Source: Neoceratodus forsteri (Eukaryota; Chordata; Ceratodontiformes; Ceratodontidae). From it: DNA of 64,000 bases. Under the pieces are notes generated by a model that did not search any database, was not told where the DNA came from, and saw nothing but the letters and a program-made list of their open reading frames with translations. Positions 10,915 through 23,069 of the stretch are shown one piece after another. The position numbers were made by a program, and so were the translations under genes. The stretch spans positions 485,225,501 to 485,289,500 of the forward strand of contig CM057459.1 of assembly GCA_016271365.2 (NCBI GenBank), given 5' to 3'. Positions within the stretch are counted from its first letter, which is position 1. Each line of letters opens with the position of its first letter.

Positions 10915-12655
10915 ATGCATCATAGTATAGGAAATACAATCATCAAGTATGGTTCAGCCATGGCTGACTTATTTAATAGACACTTCATAAGTATTTATCA
11001 GCCCAAGTGCACAAATTGTGCCAACACCACTGTGGGCAAGAATGGCACTAGCGAGATCTCTACAATGGAGGTTAAAAAAAAGATTATTAAAACTAGACCC
11101 TAACAAATCACTGGGTCCAGATGAGCTCCATCCAACACTCATAAAAAAAATTGGCTGATAAGTTATTAGGACCACTAGCTAACATATATCTCTCTCAATA
11201 TCAGAGGGTAGAGTTCTACATGAGTGGAAGGTAGCTACTGTTTTATCTATACATGAAAAGTGCTTTAGAAATTACCATAAAAACAACAGGCCTGTCAGTC
11301 TTATTTCCATTGTGGGGAAAATAATGGAGGAATTTATAAAGGAGGTATCTGATGATCATATAACTCAAGAAGGTCTGTTTATATAACTCAACTCAGTTTT
11401 AGGTCAAGTAGGTCCTGTTCAACAAGTTTGTATCACTTTTTGGAGCCAAACAGTTGTGCACTGGATGCAGGTCTCCCAGTCAATATTCTCTTTCTTGACT
11501 TTTCCAAAGCATTTGATACAATGCCTCATATACCTCTGATTGAGCAATTGTATGATATGAATTTAGATGTAAATATCATAAATTGGGTAACTTCATTGTT
11601 GGTCAGTAGGAAACAGAGAACTGTCTGGCAGGTCATTTGTCAACTTGGGCCAAAGTGACGAGAGGTATCCCACAAGGTTTGGTCTTGGGACCAACCCTTT
11701 TTAGCACAGTATTTGCATTGCATCTATGCAAATGTCAAACAGCTTCTGGAACTGTATGTTTGCTGTTGATGTGAACATTGGAGCAATCGTCGATAATGAC
11801 AAATCTATAGAACAGTTTCAGAATGAAATAAACAACATCGATCTTTGGGTCAGGAGTCATAAATTAACATTCAATATAGATAAATGTAAAGTAATGCATA
11901 CTGGTAACAGGAATAGGAGGGTGTCATACTTCCTACATGGGAGGAAGATAGTGGATACTAATAGTGAAAAGGACCTTGGAGTTATTATTACCAACAAGAT
12001 GTCCCCTGAAGAACAATGTAGAGAAGCAGCTAGTAAGTGTAATAAGATCCTGGGCTGTATCCACAGAAATGTTAAGAGCAGAGATGGAGCTGGGGGGCTA
12101 GTACCTTTGTATAAGACCTTGGCTTGACCACATCTGGAATACTGTGTACAGTTCTGGGCACCTCATAGTAAACATAACATCAGAATGCTTGAGAGAATTC
12201 AGAGGAAAGCCACTAAAAAACAGGCAATATCCAACAAGTCTTATGGTGCGAGGCTGTTGGACTTTAATCTTTACTTTCTAGAGTGTAGGAGATTGAGGGA
12301 GAGGCCATTGTTTGGCATATACAGTAGGGTGTTTCAAAATGGGGATCTTTGGGACTGTGCTGATTTAGGCAGAAAGCAATTTGGAAGAGAAAGTACATTT
12401 CTCTGTCATTAGTAAAGCGATTTATATAGGACACTGAAACGGGGTGCATAGTTTAATCAGAGAGTTATCAGAACCTGGAATAGGCTACCTATGAAGATAG
12501 TATTAAGCAAATCCTTGGATGCTTTTAAGACATCACTGGATAAGTATATGGGCAACAGGAAGTTTGAATTTTTAGATTACTACTGGGAAAGTCATAAGGT
12601 GTATGGTTACCGACTCATGCACCTCTATGATCCTATGATCATTAATATACAGTGT
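10915..12655 (+). mobile_element. Diverged CR1-clade LINE, RT and C-terminal part
   Basis: Plus-strand pieces show RT motif A (FLDFSKAFDTMPH near 11495-11530), the connection block (WVRSHKLTFNIDKCKVMHTG near 11850-11905), EKDLGVIITNKM near 11965, and [11 protein letters not shown] plus RMLERIQRKATK near 12135-12220. The WNRLP block is near 12478. This is the CR1-type order, but the sequence and 3' end differ from the other CR1 copies, so it is a separate subfamily. The YADD region is lost (FAVDV in its place), and many stops are present. Confidence 0.75.
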
Positions 12656-12669
12656 CTGTAATTTTTTTT

Positions 12670-12800
12670 TTTTACCTCTATTTGTGACTGTATATAGTAG
12701 TTGACTTGTTGTATCTCCTGTACCCACCTCTCTAGTCACATTTGGAAATGAGCCTCTGCTCAGTGTACCTTTCCCAGTCACCAATTTTCAAATAGACAAA
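12670..12800 (+). mobile_element. L2-type 3' UTR fragment
   Basis: GGAAATGAGCCTCTG followed by CTCAG and a late TTTTCAAATAGA resembles the end of the L2 at 22990-23069 (GTAAATGAGCCTCTGGCTCA). Short and diverged. Confidence 0.4.
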
Positions 12801-13447
12801 ACACAATTTAGTGATGCATGTATACTTGCAGACATCAAAAGTTGTACGCAACACTTCAAGTTCCTCACTCCTACAGATCAGAATATGCCTTCTAAATGAA
12901 TGCTATACAATTGTTAAAATGGTGGCCTTTGCAACAAAATTTGTTGGCAAATCATATAGCTGCAAAGGTTTAAAAACATACCTAGTTTCTGCATTTAAAT
13001 GTGCTATAGGTATACTAACAAATAACTTTTGCTAATCTTAACAGTTTATCTTCATGTGGCTATCTTTATGTGGACACAGATTAACCTTATTTTGCCCAGT
13101 GCAAATCTACCTTTGCTTTGATGCAGAACTCCCCAAATCAACTCCCAGCTTCTGCTCATTGCACTCTTGTTGGTTAAGAAACGCAAAACAAAGAATGTGG
13201 TGCACCCTCAGACCCCAGCCACAACTTCTAATTTGAAATGCCAGTTTGTAATGACATTTTTTGCTGAGTATAAGTGAATATAAACATACCTTTTGAATAC
13301 AGGGTCCAAATGGCTGAATTAATTGCTTAAACCCTGCACAGAGATGGCATGCTTAATACTTGTTTATATCTATAATAATTTCACAATACCCTAACATTTG
13401 CTGTTAGAATCACCGATTTAGGATCAAGGGTGTGCTGCATTCTTTTG

Positions 13448-13500
13448 TTGCCTGATTGAGGCCAGATACCAGAGCCACTCCCATGGATATCATCAAAGGC
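13448..13500. repeat. Isolated unit of the ~43-bp minisatellite
   Basis: GAGGCCAGATACCAGAGCCA, then CTCCCATGG, matches the consensus of the array at 8940-9720, about 4 kb away. Confidence 0.6.
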
Positions 13501-13549
13501 CCAAAGCCACCCACTGTGGCAAACACATTATTTACAAAAAATAGCAGTA

Positions 13550-14235
13550 AATGCAGTGTATTTATAAATGAATATTGCCAAATGGGAAAGGCACACAGAA
13601 CCAAGACTTGTTTCCAGGTGCAACCCAGCAGGAAAGGAGTAGGGAGACAAATATACAAGATACACAAAATCTGTAATTGAATACACAAGGTAGTAAAGCA
13701 CAGGAAATGCAAATAAGGATAGTGTACAGGCAGATATCAAATCTTATGGCATATAATACACCAGATAGTCAAATAACTAAAAGATTATGCAGGATAATAA
13801 GGTGTAGCAATTCCAAACCATGACAGTGTACAGGCTGAATTCAAACCTTGTGGCAATGGAGCAGCTCCCTTGAGAGTACATGTTAACTGAGGCTGAGGCA
13901 GAAGCCAGAGGAGCAGCAAGAGGTTGAAGCTGAAGCTTGAGGGAGAAAAGGAAGGGGGAGAGGAGAAAAATGGAAGGGAGATTGTGCCAGATAGAGGGAA
14001 GACGAGAGGCAAAAGCAGATTGTCCGGCAGAAGAGTTAGGGTGAGGAATGGAAATGTTACAGGTGTCACAAGAGTGAAGAGCACAACAGGCAGAGGGAAT
14101 GGGAGAAAGGAGAGAGGAGAAATAGTCTAGTGCAGAGTCAAACCACAATTTGGAAATGAGTAATGCACAGTGCATGAGGTGATGGGAGGGAAGAGGAGGT
14201 ATAGAGAGGAGGTGTATAGGCAGCAATGATGAGTG
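13550..14235 (-). mobile_element. L2-clade LINE, C-terminus and 3' UTR
   Basis: Minus strand 14226-13960 encodes the typical L2/CR1 ORF2 C-terminal block (GQSAFASRLPSIWHNLPS, then FSLKLQLQ). The following 3' UTR (AAATACAC... and GGTGCAACC...) resembles that of the minus L2 at 16.5 kb. The catalytic RT is absent. Confidence 0.65.
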
Positions 14236-14247
14236 TGAGGAGGAGCA

Positions 14248-14340
14248 TTTATATATTTAGTTTTTGTTAACCAGGTAAGCACACTACACATTAGATGCCT
14301 ATTTTCAGATACAACCCGGGAGATTACATCCAAACTTATA
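14248..14340 (-). mobile_element. SINE/L2-type tail fragment
   Basis: Minus strand GTGCTTACCTGGTTAACAAA followed by an AT-rich end is the same kind of 3' end as the SINEs at 9 kb and the L2 tails. Upstream sequence is not recognisable. Confidence 0.5.
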
Positions 14341-14530
14341 AAATGGGGTGGTAAAATCATAGAAATTCCAGTAACATGATTGGACAGAATGCATCACATG
14401 ACCGTGCATTATTTCCCAACGACCGCACGCCTCCCAGTACGACCGCACACCTAAACTACTTTCCAGCCCTCAAAACCTTCTCACCAGCAGTGACATCACT
14501 CCACACCTAATGCAGTTAAGCAGCCACATA

Positions 14531-14561
<31 letters not shown>
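14531..14561. repeat. (CA)n microsatellite
   Basis: About 14 CA units, with one A-rich variant at the left end. Confidence 0.95.
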
Positions 14562-14768
14562 TGTTACTACTGCACACTGTCTCACCACCCTAAATTCTAA
14601 AAAACAACATAATGCAGCCCATTTAACAGAAACCTGTATAAAAAAAAAAGACAAACTACAGTTCTCTTACTTCCTACTCTCACTTTCAGTTAAAAAAATC
14701 TCCCTTTCTACACAGACTTGCCCGATCGTTCACCACTTTCACTTTTCCTACCTGAAGTATAGCGTGAC

Positions 14769-15124
14769 GAGCGGTGCGCGATGCGTGAAGTAACAAGCTG
14801 TCAGAGTTGAAAGTAAGTCCTTTTGAGTTAAAAAAGATAAAAGTGTTTTCCTGCTTTGACTTTCCCTTAATTTCCTAAAACAAGCTGCAGGTGTATGTAC
14901 AATGGGCGAGGAGGCGCCGAGTGAGTCGGCGCTTCGAGGCAGCGCAAGCCAGGCGAGTGTTTGCTATGACCAACTCTCGGCTCTGGCGCGTGCTGCCGTA
15001 AGCCGACTCACCGGCGCTCAGTGTACCTCTGCAACAGTGATGAAAATCAGCAAAAACACACCATCTTTGCTCAAGAACTACTCAACTTCGTAACAACTGT
15101 CATTCCTCGCAATGCGCACCGCTT
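14769..15124. mobile_element. Foldback (palindromic) element, CpG-rich centre
   Basis: The left end GAGCGGTGCGCGATGCGTGA is inverted at the right end (TCGCAATGCGCACCGCTTC). The complementarity continues inward with indels to an inner hairpin at 14886-15033, whose arms contain GAGTGAGTCGGC and GCCGACTCAC. It has no coding capacity, and no TSD is visible. Likely a MITE or foldback element, more CpG-rich than its surroundings. Confidence 0.55.
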
Positions 15125-15360
15125 CAATCATCTCATTTCCGCTTTCACTTCGGACTACTTTGTTAACTCTGCCAGCATATAATTTACTAGATACACAGAG
15201 GCATTATTATAAACCAACACAACCTAACAGGAGGCACACACTTTTCATCTTTTTTAAACACAGGACTTACTTTGAACTCTGCCAGCATATCATTTACCAG
15301 CTAGACAAAGGGATTATTTTTCCACCCACCCCCCAAAACATGTGTGGCCATTTTATAAGA

Positions 15361-15515
15361 TAGATATACCACTCTAGGGTGTGCGGTCGCGCTCTGATAT
15401 ACGCACGCCTTGGGTGGTTGAATGCACTCGGCCTGCGGCCTCGTTGCACTGCCAGCTACACTCAAGGCGCATGCGATATCAGAGCGACTGACACACCCCT
15501 AGAGTGGTATATCTA
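15361..15515. mobile_element. 155-bp hairpin MITE
   Basis: The outer ends are exact inverted repeats (TAGATATACCACTCTAGGG and its complement CCCTAGAGTGGTATATCTA). Complementarity continues with few mismatches to the centre near 15438. The size and perfect ends fit a palindromic MITE. The superfamily is unclear because the target duplication cannot be fixed (the ends themselves are TA-rich). Confidence 0.7.
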
Positions 15516-16465
15516 TTACTTATATACAGTAGACTACATTGTGTTACAATATACAACAGAGGGAGAAAACATGAAACAAAGCAATGTATATGGAAGGGGA
15601 AATACGTAACAGGCAATGCATTTAGTTTATACATTGCAATGCAACAAACAGTGAGGGGAAGAAGTATATTTACTAAACAAACACATTATAGAAAGTGAAC
15701 AATTTAGGCATTAGATGCAAAATGGCAGAAGGCATTGCATAAGGTGTCCAGCCTGGCAAGGGATGAGGATGGGGTAGTGCCATAGACCACAAAGGCGTAG
15801 TCAAACACTGGGAGCACCATTTTGGTCAAAGTTCATGGCAGACATAGGAAAAACATATAACGACTGGTAGGTGTCTATTCAAGACATGGGCAGAAATCTT
15901 ATATTGTCTATCAGTGTCTTGACAGAATAACACTGCTCACAATATTTTATATTTCTCCCTTTTTATATTTCTTATAAGTAGCCAGCAGGTCAGTTTTATT
16001 AGTGCTTGTTTCACAGTGAATCCTCACTTCTTTATCAAGAGACATGTTTTGACCAAAAAATATATAACTATTTTGTATAACATTATGCTGATGTAGAATA
16101 TTTTATACTCTTTTCTCTCTATATATATATATTAATTACAAAAATCTACATTAATGCAGACATTAGATTTGAAGAACACAAAGTGCACAAAGTAGGGAAA
16201 AGAAATTGATGAATCAGTAGTGGGAATCTTCCTTGGGGTTGTCAACCCTAATGCACATCCCATCCCCAGAGTAAACAAGATCAGGCATGCGATCCCTTTT
16301 CTTCATGCAGAGCCCTATGTGAAGAAAGCAATGACAGAGTCTGTTGGCAACATGTGATGAGCCAAACTTCTCTACCTTTGAAGAGTGTATCACTATGAGG
16401 CACTGACTCAGAGCTGTACCTTGTGCTTCTGACATGAGGCTATGGGCAGGGGGTTGAGTAGGTGG
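15516..16465. other. No gene seen
   Basis: AT-rich sequence with a short (TA)n run near 16121-16130. No coding or repeat signature was recognised. Confidence 0.45.
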
Positions 16466-19180
16466 GCATTAATTTATTTATTTAAAAGTTTTACCAGGAA
16501 GGCATACTGAGTAGAGTACTGCTCAATTCCAGATGCGTCATGGGGAACAGGAGCAATAGGAGAAATACACAGTTACAGAGAGTACAAAATACAACAAAGT
16601 TTACAAGAAAGGTTACAGAGGATATAGAGCATGTTGTGTGAGGGACATGGGCATACACATGTACAGTTCAGTGCATGTAAAATCATCTCCAGGAGAAGCA
16701 CAGCTAGTGTTAGAGCAGGTCCTAGTTACATGTACAAGCAGAGGTAAAATGGGTTTTGAGAAGGAAGTTAAGGTGCTGGGTGGTGGGGGGCATGCCGAAC
16801 ATCCGAAGGGAGGGAGTTCCACAGTTTAGGCATGCAAAACCTAAAGGCTGCCTGAAGTGCCATGGTAGTCATGTGAGGGACAGACAAGAGGCGAGAGTCG
16901 AAGTTTCTGACTTGGTAAGCTGGAGTGGGGAAGCTGTTAGAACTGAGGTTAGGTAGGGTGGAAGTGACTGGGACCAAAACTTTGCTGTTAGTCTAGCGCA
17001 GTGAGAATTTCTCCAGTCGTGGAGCGAGGGGAGATCAAGGGTCTGGTAGAGGATGCAGTGGTGAGTGAAGGGAGGACAGTCGAGGGTGCAGCAACAGAAT
17101 AAGTGGAAGAGAGGGTCCAGTCTTGTGAGGGTGAACTTGGGAGTGGCACTGTAGACTGCATCACCATAGTCTAGAATAGGGAGGATCATTGTATGCACAA
17201 TAGCGTGGCAAGCTGTCAGAGGGATGCATCCATGGTTGTGGTATAGGGCATCCAACTTGGGGTGCAGCTTTTTGTGGTTGGCATCTATGTGTACAGGAAA
17301 GTCGAGGTGCTGGTCAAAGCAGACCCTGAGGTATAGAAAGGAGGTACAGACCTCAAATGGAGTCCCATCCAGGGTGTGAAAAGTGGGTGTGGGTGGAAGC
17401 CGAGAAAGCCTCTGCCTAGTGCCAAAGGTCATAGAGACAGTTTTCTTGGTGTTGAGAAAAAGATGATTAGAGTGGAATCAGAGCTGGACAGCACTGAAGT
17501 CCAGCTGGAGACTGGTCACCACAACAGCAGGTGAGGGGCTAGATGTATACAGCACCATGTGGTCCACATGCATGTGAATGGATGTGCGGAGGCAGGCAGA
17601 GGGCAGGTCATTAAGGAAAATGGAGAACAGTAGCGGGCCAAGGACCAATCCCTGGGGTACACCAGAGGTGACTGGGAGGGAGGCAGAGGTGAAGTCACCA
17701 GTTCTGATGGATTAGGACCTGCCTACCAGTTAAGAGTGGAATCAGCTGGTGGCCTCAATAGAAAGCCCTGCAAGGGAGAGCTTAGACAGGAGGAGTGTGC
17801 GAGAGACTGTGTCAAATGCCTTTGCTAGATCTATAAATATAGCTGAGGTAATGTGACTTTTATCTAAACCAGTAAAGATGGTGTCAAAGAGTCTGAGGAG
17901 GGAAGTGGCGGTGGAGTCGGACTTCCTAAAACCAGACTGGTAAGGTGAGAAGAAGGATGAGGAGTCGAGAAAAGTGGAAAGTTGAACGAGGACTATATGT
18001 TCCTGGATTTTAGCAAGAATTGGAAGGAGGGAGATAGGGCGGTAGTAACCGGGGGATGAGGGGTTTCCATCTTTTTGGAGGGGCATGACAGTGGCGTGCT
18101 TCCAGGTGGATGTGATAGAGGTGAGCAAGAAAGAGAGGTTGAAGAGTGCAGACAGAGGAATGGCAGGGGCAGACAGGTGAAGCATTTTGGCATCTAGCCC
18201 GGTAGGGCATTTATCCTTAGAAGGATTTAGAGTGAGCAGGGCATTGAAAACTTCAGATGGTGAGCTCTGATGGAAGGAAAAGGAGGGGGTGGGAGGGGCG
18301 GTAGTTGGCTGAGGTGGTTGAAGGAGTTGGAATTTGGGGTGTAGGTGAGAGGGTGGACAAAAGTGATGAGGTACAGTTTGTGAAGAAGGAGTTAACAATT
18401 GACGCTACTGTGAGGGGCGCAGTCACCATACTGCCATCTAGGTTTAGAGAAAGTGTGGGGGGGCCGTGCTTGTGGGGTGAATAGCGAGTTGGCCTCCTTC
18501 CAGAATTTTGCAAGGTGATTTAAGTTGGTATGTATGGCGGCTTTAAAATAGTTAGCTTTGGCCTGCCTGAGTAGCCTAGTGCAAGCATTTTGCAGTGTGT
18601 GGTACTTAGCATGTGCTTTGTGGGAGCCAGTGGCTTTGAATAACTTCCAAGCCTAGTCCCTGCCCCTGAGATGAGCCAGGATGTCAGCTGTAACCCAGGG
18701 CAGGTGGGCACTTCTTACTCGAGTCCATCTGAGAGGGGTGTTACAGTTCCATATCACTAGGAGCCTTGACTTGAAATTTTCTAGAGCAGAGTCAATGGAG
18801 GTAGCCTGGGGGGATGAAGGACCAATCTGTGTTGGCCAGGTCGGTTAGTAGGGAAGCGAGGTCCAAGAATTTGTAGGAATGAGGCAGAAATGTTCTGGGA
18901 GGAGAAGGCTTGGGCCGAAAGATCTTCCTGACTGAGTAGATCATGTGGTGATCACTTAGGGAGTCAGGTAAGAGGCCTGAGGAAAGTATCTGGTGCACAT
19001 GTGAAGTAAAGGACCAGTCAAGGAGTGAGTGGTTCAGAGATTTGTGGTGTAGGCACAAGGGGACTGTGATCATTTGAGATTGGTTTAGTGTGGCAACCTG
19101 GTTCCAAAGCTTGGAGCTACCTTTGGATAGCAAGTTCCAGTTGAAATCACCCAAGAAATCACACAATAGTATACCTGATA
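16466..19180 (-). mobile_element. L2-clade LINE, 3' part of a split element (end of EN, RT, C-terminus, 3' UTR)
   Basis: Minus strand in order: EN end (DFLGDFNWNLL at the right edge, SDHHMIYSV near 18950); the RT start near 18240 (SEVFNALLTLNPSKDKCPTG); GYYRPISLLPILAKI and SGFRKSDSTATSLL; and motif A (IFIDLAKAFDTVS near 17830). [24 protein letters not shown] sequence lies near 17650, with the active-site aspartates damaged (HMHVDHMV). The C-terminal CRFCMPKLWNSLPSDV-like block is near 16830. The 3' end is a TTTAAATAAATAAATTAAT tail at 16466-16490. Frame breaks occur at 17440-17510, 17700 and 18400. The 5' part is at 23070-24110, displaced by the L2 at 19181-23069. Confidence 0.85.
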
Positions 19181-19861
19181 GCCAACAGCCCACTTGCTCT
19201 TCTCCCCACACCCACTACCAGCCCGCCCCCAGCAGGTTAATCTTTTGCCTGGGCTGTCTATTTAATCCCCCCTCTCTCTTCATTCTCCCGCAGAGACCAC
19301 CCCCCTTCCCTGAGGAGACCGGAGGTTGCGAGGGCCTGCTCTGAAGCCCTCCCTGCCCAAAGAAGCCTCGAACCCGAGACACACCAGGTAATTTCTACCT
19401 TGATCAAGGCTGCTGCCACCATCGTTGGCCATCTGGTGTCTTTTTCTGAAACGGCCACAAGCTACCCTGCTCAGCGCATGAATCCCGGCCAGAGTAGCAC
19501 CTTGTGTTGCTGCCCAGGCTCAAACGGAGCTGAACTGTTACTTTTGTGCCTGATTTTGTAACTATTTCCATTTGCCTATAACTGTATTTAAAAGCTTAGA
19601 GTCACTGCAAGCCCAGGACCTGTGTTCTGTCTGAAACCCCCTCTGTGCAAATCGGACTGGGGACTTTTCCATTAGCTCCTTATATTGTTTTGCCACTAGA
19701 GGGAGCCTGATTAAGTTTGAACAATTTGCTCCCAGTACCTCACTTGTCACATTTTACTGCTCTCTAGTAGCTGTCTTCACTTGGTCATCACCCCCTCATC
19801 ACTCCCATATCACCCTCTCCAATCGTCGAGAGCTATCCCACTGTGTGCACTCCCAGATCAG

Positions 19862-19910
19862 CCTCCTCCTCCTGCTCTGTCAGGCAATGTCCACCCCAAT
19901 CCCGGGCCTG
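19862..19910 (+). other. 2A-like / NPGP motif at the L2 ORF N-terminus
   Basis: Codons for SGNVHPNPGP follow a leucine-rich CTC repeat. L2 and CR1 proteins often begin with SGDIHPNPGP-type sequence, and some APE-type LINEs use true 2A ribosome-skipping motifs (consensus D-V/I-E-x-N-P-G-P). Here D and E are replaced by N and H, so skipping activity is doubtful. Confidence 0.55.
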
Positions 19911-19949
19911 GCAGCACTGGTCCTACCCCTAAATCTCCTGGCTGCGATT

Positions 19950-22690
19950 GCTTCTATGAACATCTGTAGCCTCCTGAAAAACTGGACTCTCTGCACTGCT
20001 GGGTGACTCTTCATAAACCTGATGTTATGCCCTTGTTGAAACCTGGCTGTCTCCCTCACTCCTAACTCTCATGTCTCTCTCCTGGCTACACTTCTCCACG
20101 GTTGGACCGTGTCGGCAGGAGAGGTGGGGGCTGTGTCTTCTATTTGAAGGATTCTCTCGTTGGGCTACCACTCCCCCCGCCTGACCTCGACCATAAGGCC
20201 CAGGCACTTACTCTAAAGCTGTCCCCGGACCCAGCTAGAGGCCCATTATTCCTAACCGTAGCCTACATACCCCCCAAGAACCAATCCCAGGCCCTGGGCC
20301 CACTAATTGACTACCTCACCTCCCTACCCAACTCGTCGGACCAAATCTTGGTGGGCGACTTGAATATAAACTGGCTCTGCCCCTCATCTTCCTCCCACCG
20401 TGAGGCTTTCGATTCAATTGACCTAACTCAACTGGTCACACAGCCTACTAGAAAAAACCCTGGGGGACAAGCACCCTCCTGGATCTGGTCCTCACCAACA
20501 GGCCAATCCGCATCCACAACATCCAAATCCTCCCTGACTGCCTCAGTGACCACTCCCCTGTGCTTTTCAACTGGGAAACCCCTCGGCTCTCATCCCCTGT
20601 CAAACCACCTCGAAGGCGGCTTAGGCCTGGGGACCATAGGCCTTAAGCGCTCCTTTCCCACACTGATTGGTCCCTCTAACGAGGGCAACCAACATTGACT
20701 TGGCCCTGGGTTTCTTTGTAAGCACTTTCAACTTTGCCTGTGATATCTTTGCTCCCATAACTGCTAGGAGGTCCAAAGTGAAACATGCCCCTTGGATCAC
20801 CCCTGCCCTTCTGTGGCAACTTAAGCAACGTGACAATCTTTGGCACCTTGCTGTTGCTACTGGCCGTTCAGCTGACAGGCAGTCCTATGCTGCTGCCCGT
20901 AACCAGTGCACCTGGGCCATCCGCAAAGCAAAGGCGGAATACTACCAAGCCTCTCTTACCTCCTCCTGGGGGAACCCCAGGTGCTTCTGGGACAACATTA
21001 AGCAACTGAATGGTCACTCCCAGTCCCCCTCTCCTTCTCTTCTCAACATCAATGGTACCATCTCCTCTGACCCTGCCCTCATTGCCTCCCACCTCAATAA
21101 CTCCTTCACCGACCTTAGCTCAGTACTTCCTGGTAACTTTTCAGTCCACCTCCTCCATCTGTACCACCACCCACTGCCCCCCTCTTTCCACCTCGTCGTG
21201 TCACCATGCAAGAAGCTAGGCCTTACTTGCTAAAAGCCCTAAAAGGTAACACCATCGGTAATGACTCACTTGATCCCTGCCTTTACGCCAGGTCTTGGAT
21301 CAGGTCCTCTCACCTATTACATGCATTTTCAACAAATCACTCTGTCTCGGACAATTCCCTCTGTCTGGAAGATTGCCACAGTTACCCCTGTCCATAAAGG
21401 TGGTGACAGGACTCTTCAGGTAACTTCGACCATCTCAATCCTCTCCCCTCTCTAAGGCGTTAGAGAAAATTGTGTCGTCCCCAAGTCTCTGACTACCTCT
21501 GTAAGTACAATGTTCTCTGCCTTGAACAACCTGGGTTCAGAGCAGGTCATAGTACCAATACAGCACTCCTGGAATTTTCCAGCTTCCTCCATGCCTCCTT
21601 GGACTCTGGTGCCTGGCTGGTGCTATATTCATTGACCTGTCTAAAGCATTCGATACTGTTTCGCATCCCTTTGCTCTCCACCCTCGACCTAATAGGCTTT
21701 GCCTCAGGACCTGTTTCCTGGTGCACCAGCTATCTCCTCCCGCTCCCAATGTGTGAAAGTCAACGGTACTCTCTCAGAAACATGCCCCATTTGCTCTGGG
21801 GTGCCATGAGGGCTCAATTCTTGGACCCCTACTATTCTCACTCTTTCTTAACTCCCTACCCAGCAGTTGTCGGGTAAGATGCTTCTCTATGCTGATGATG
21901 CTGTTCTGTTGCCTCCCACAATGACCCCATTCTGCTACAGAACTCCCTCCAACTTCTTTGACTCTGCAGCTACCTGGTTCACTGAGCACCGACTTGTTAT
22001 CAACCTTAAGAAAACAAAAACGATGCTCTTCTCCCACCCCCAAAATAAGTACAGCAAGTTTCCCTTAGCTGTCCACTCCACACCAATCTCGTCATTGACC
22101 AGGTGCAGTCCTATAAATATCTTGGTATAACCTTTGACCTACTTTCATTCCATGGACATATTCTGCCCTAAATTCTGTCACCAACTCACGGCTAGGCATT
22201 CTTTACCGGCACAAAAATGCCTCCCTCCTGATGCCCTCCGCCTGGCTGTCACCTCCTCTGTCATGTCTCTCATTGACTATGGCCTTCCGGTCTATGGCTC
22301 AGCAGATCAGACTGCCCTCAACAAGGTTCGTCTCACAGTAAATAAGGCCTGCAGACTTATCACTGGTGCTCCCAGACTCACTCACACATGTGAGCTGTAC
22401 ACCCTAGCTACCCTACTCAACCTGGAAGAGCGACTCATGTATCAGACATGCCAGCTCACCTTCCAAAGCCCTGCATGGCCTATCCCCATAGGCCTATCCA
22501 ACTCCATTCGCCATACTGCACCGACCTGATCACGTGCAGCTGCGTCCAGAAACTACCCTAGTTCTTCCAAGAGCCAGGACCTCACAAGGTCAGAGGGCAT
22601 TCCCTACCGGCCCCCACTGGTATAACTCCCTCCTGCCAGTGTCTCAAACTCTCTAACCTTAGCTTGCTTTAAGCCCAGGCTCAGAAACTT
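19950..22690 (+). pseudogene. L2 ORF2 (APE endonuclease and reverse transcriptase), frameshifted
   Basis: The frame begins with MNICSLL near 19955, the usual endonuclease start of L2. It shows RRGGGCVFYLKDSL near 20120, QILVGDLNINWL near 20345 (active-site GDLN) and an SDHSPVLF block near 20550 in another frame. The RT follows: RKAKAEYYQ near 20925, GFRAGHSTNTALLEF near 21535, motif A (FIDLSKAFDTV, needing a frameshift near 21630), and YADDAVLL near 21890 with the two catalytic aspartates kept. The thumb reads YKYLGITFD-like near 22110. At least five frame changes make it inactive. The role in life would have been nicking target DNA and copying the element's RNA. Confidence 0.8.
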
Positions 22691-23069
22691 CCTGCTTAGC
22701 TCTACGCAAATGCAACTGCAGCTAGCCTAGTGTAAAAAAAAAATATATATATATACTCTGTTTGACAATGCTCACTGGAGCTCCCCCCTTCCTTTCCCTA
22801 CTTATTCCTCCTCCCTATCTCCCTCCTTCTACCCCACCAGCTCTCCCCGACCATAAGTTTTGCACCTTTTAGTTATCTTTTGCTTGTTGGAGATTGTACT
22901 CTATTGTAACAAAACTGTAATTGAACTGTAACTTTTTTTGTTTGTAAGTACCGTGTCCCTTGTACTACTGTTCTGATGTCCTCTTTGTGACGAGGTACCT
23001 TTGTAAATGAGCCTCTGGCTCAAAGGTTTCTAAACTGATGTTTAACTAAATAAATAAATAAATAAATAA

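Larger units (their letters stand above)
19181..23069 (+). mobile_element. Nearly full-length L2-clade LINE inserted in another L2
   Basis: A 3.9-kb plus-strand element starts right after GATA (19177-19180) and ends with an (AAAT)n tail just before a second GATA (23070-23073), a 4-bp TSD. It has a ~600-bp GC-rich 5' UTR, a region with GNVHPNPGP (19883-19909), then APE endonuclease and RT. Joining the two flanks with one GATA restores an open endonuclease frame in the host L2, which proves the boundaries. The tail (GAGCCTCTGGCTCAAAGG, then TTTAACTAAATAAATAAA) differs from the other L2 tails here, so it is a different L2 subfamily. Confidence 0.9.

Noticed and set aside
17993..18210. Two overlapping cysteine/proline-rich frames that could look like a secreted peptide
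   Set aside because: They are other frames of the L2 reverse transcriptase on the same strand.
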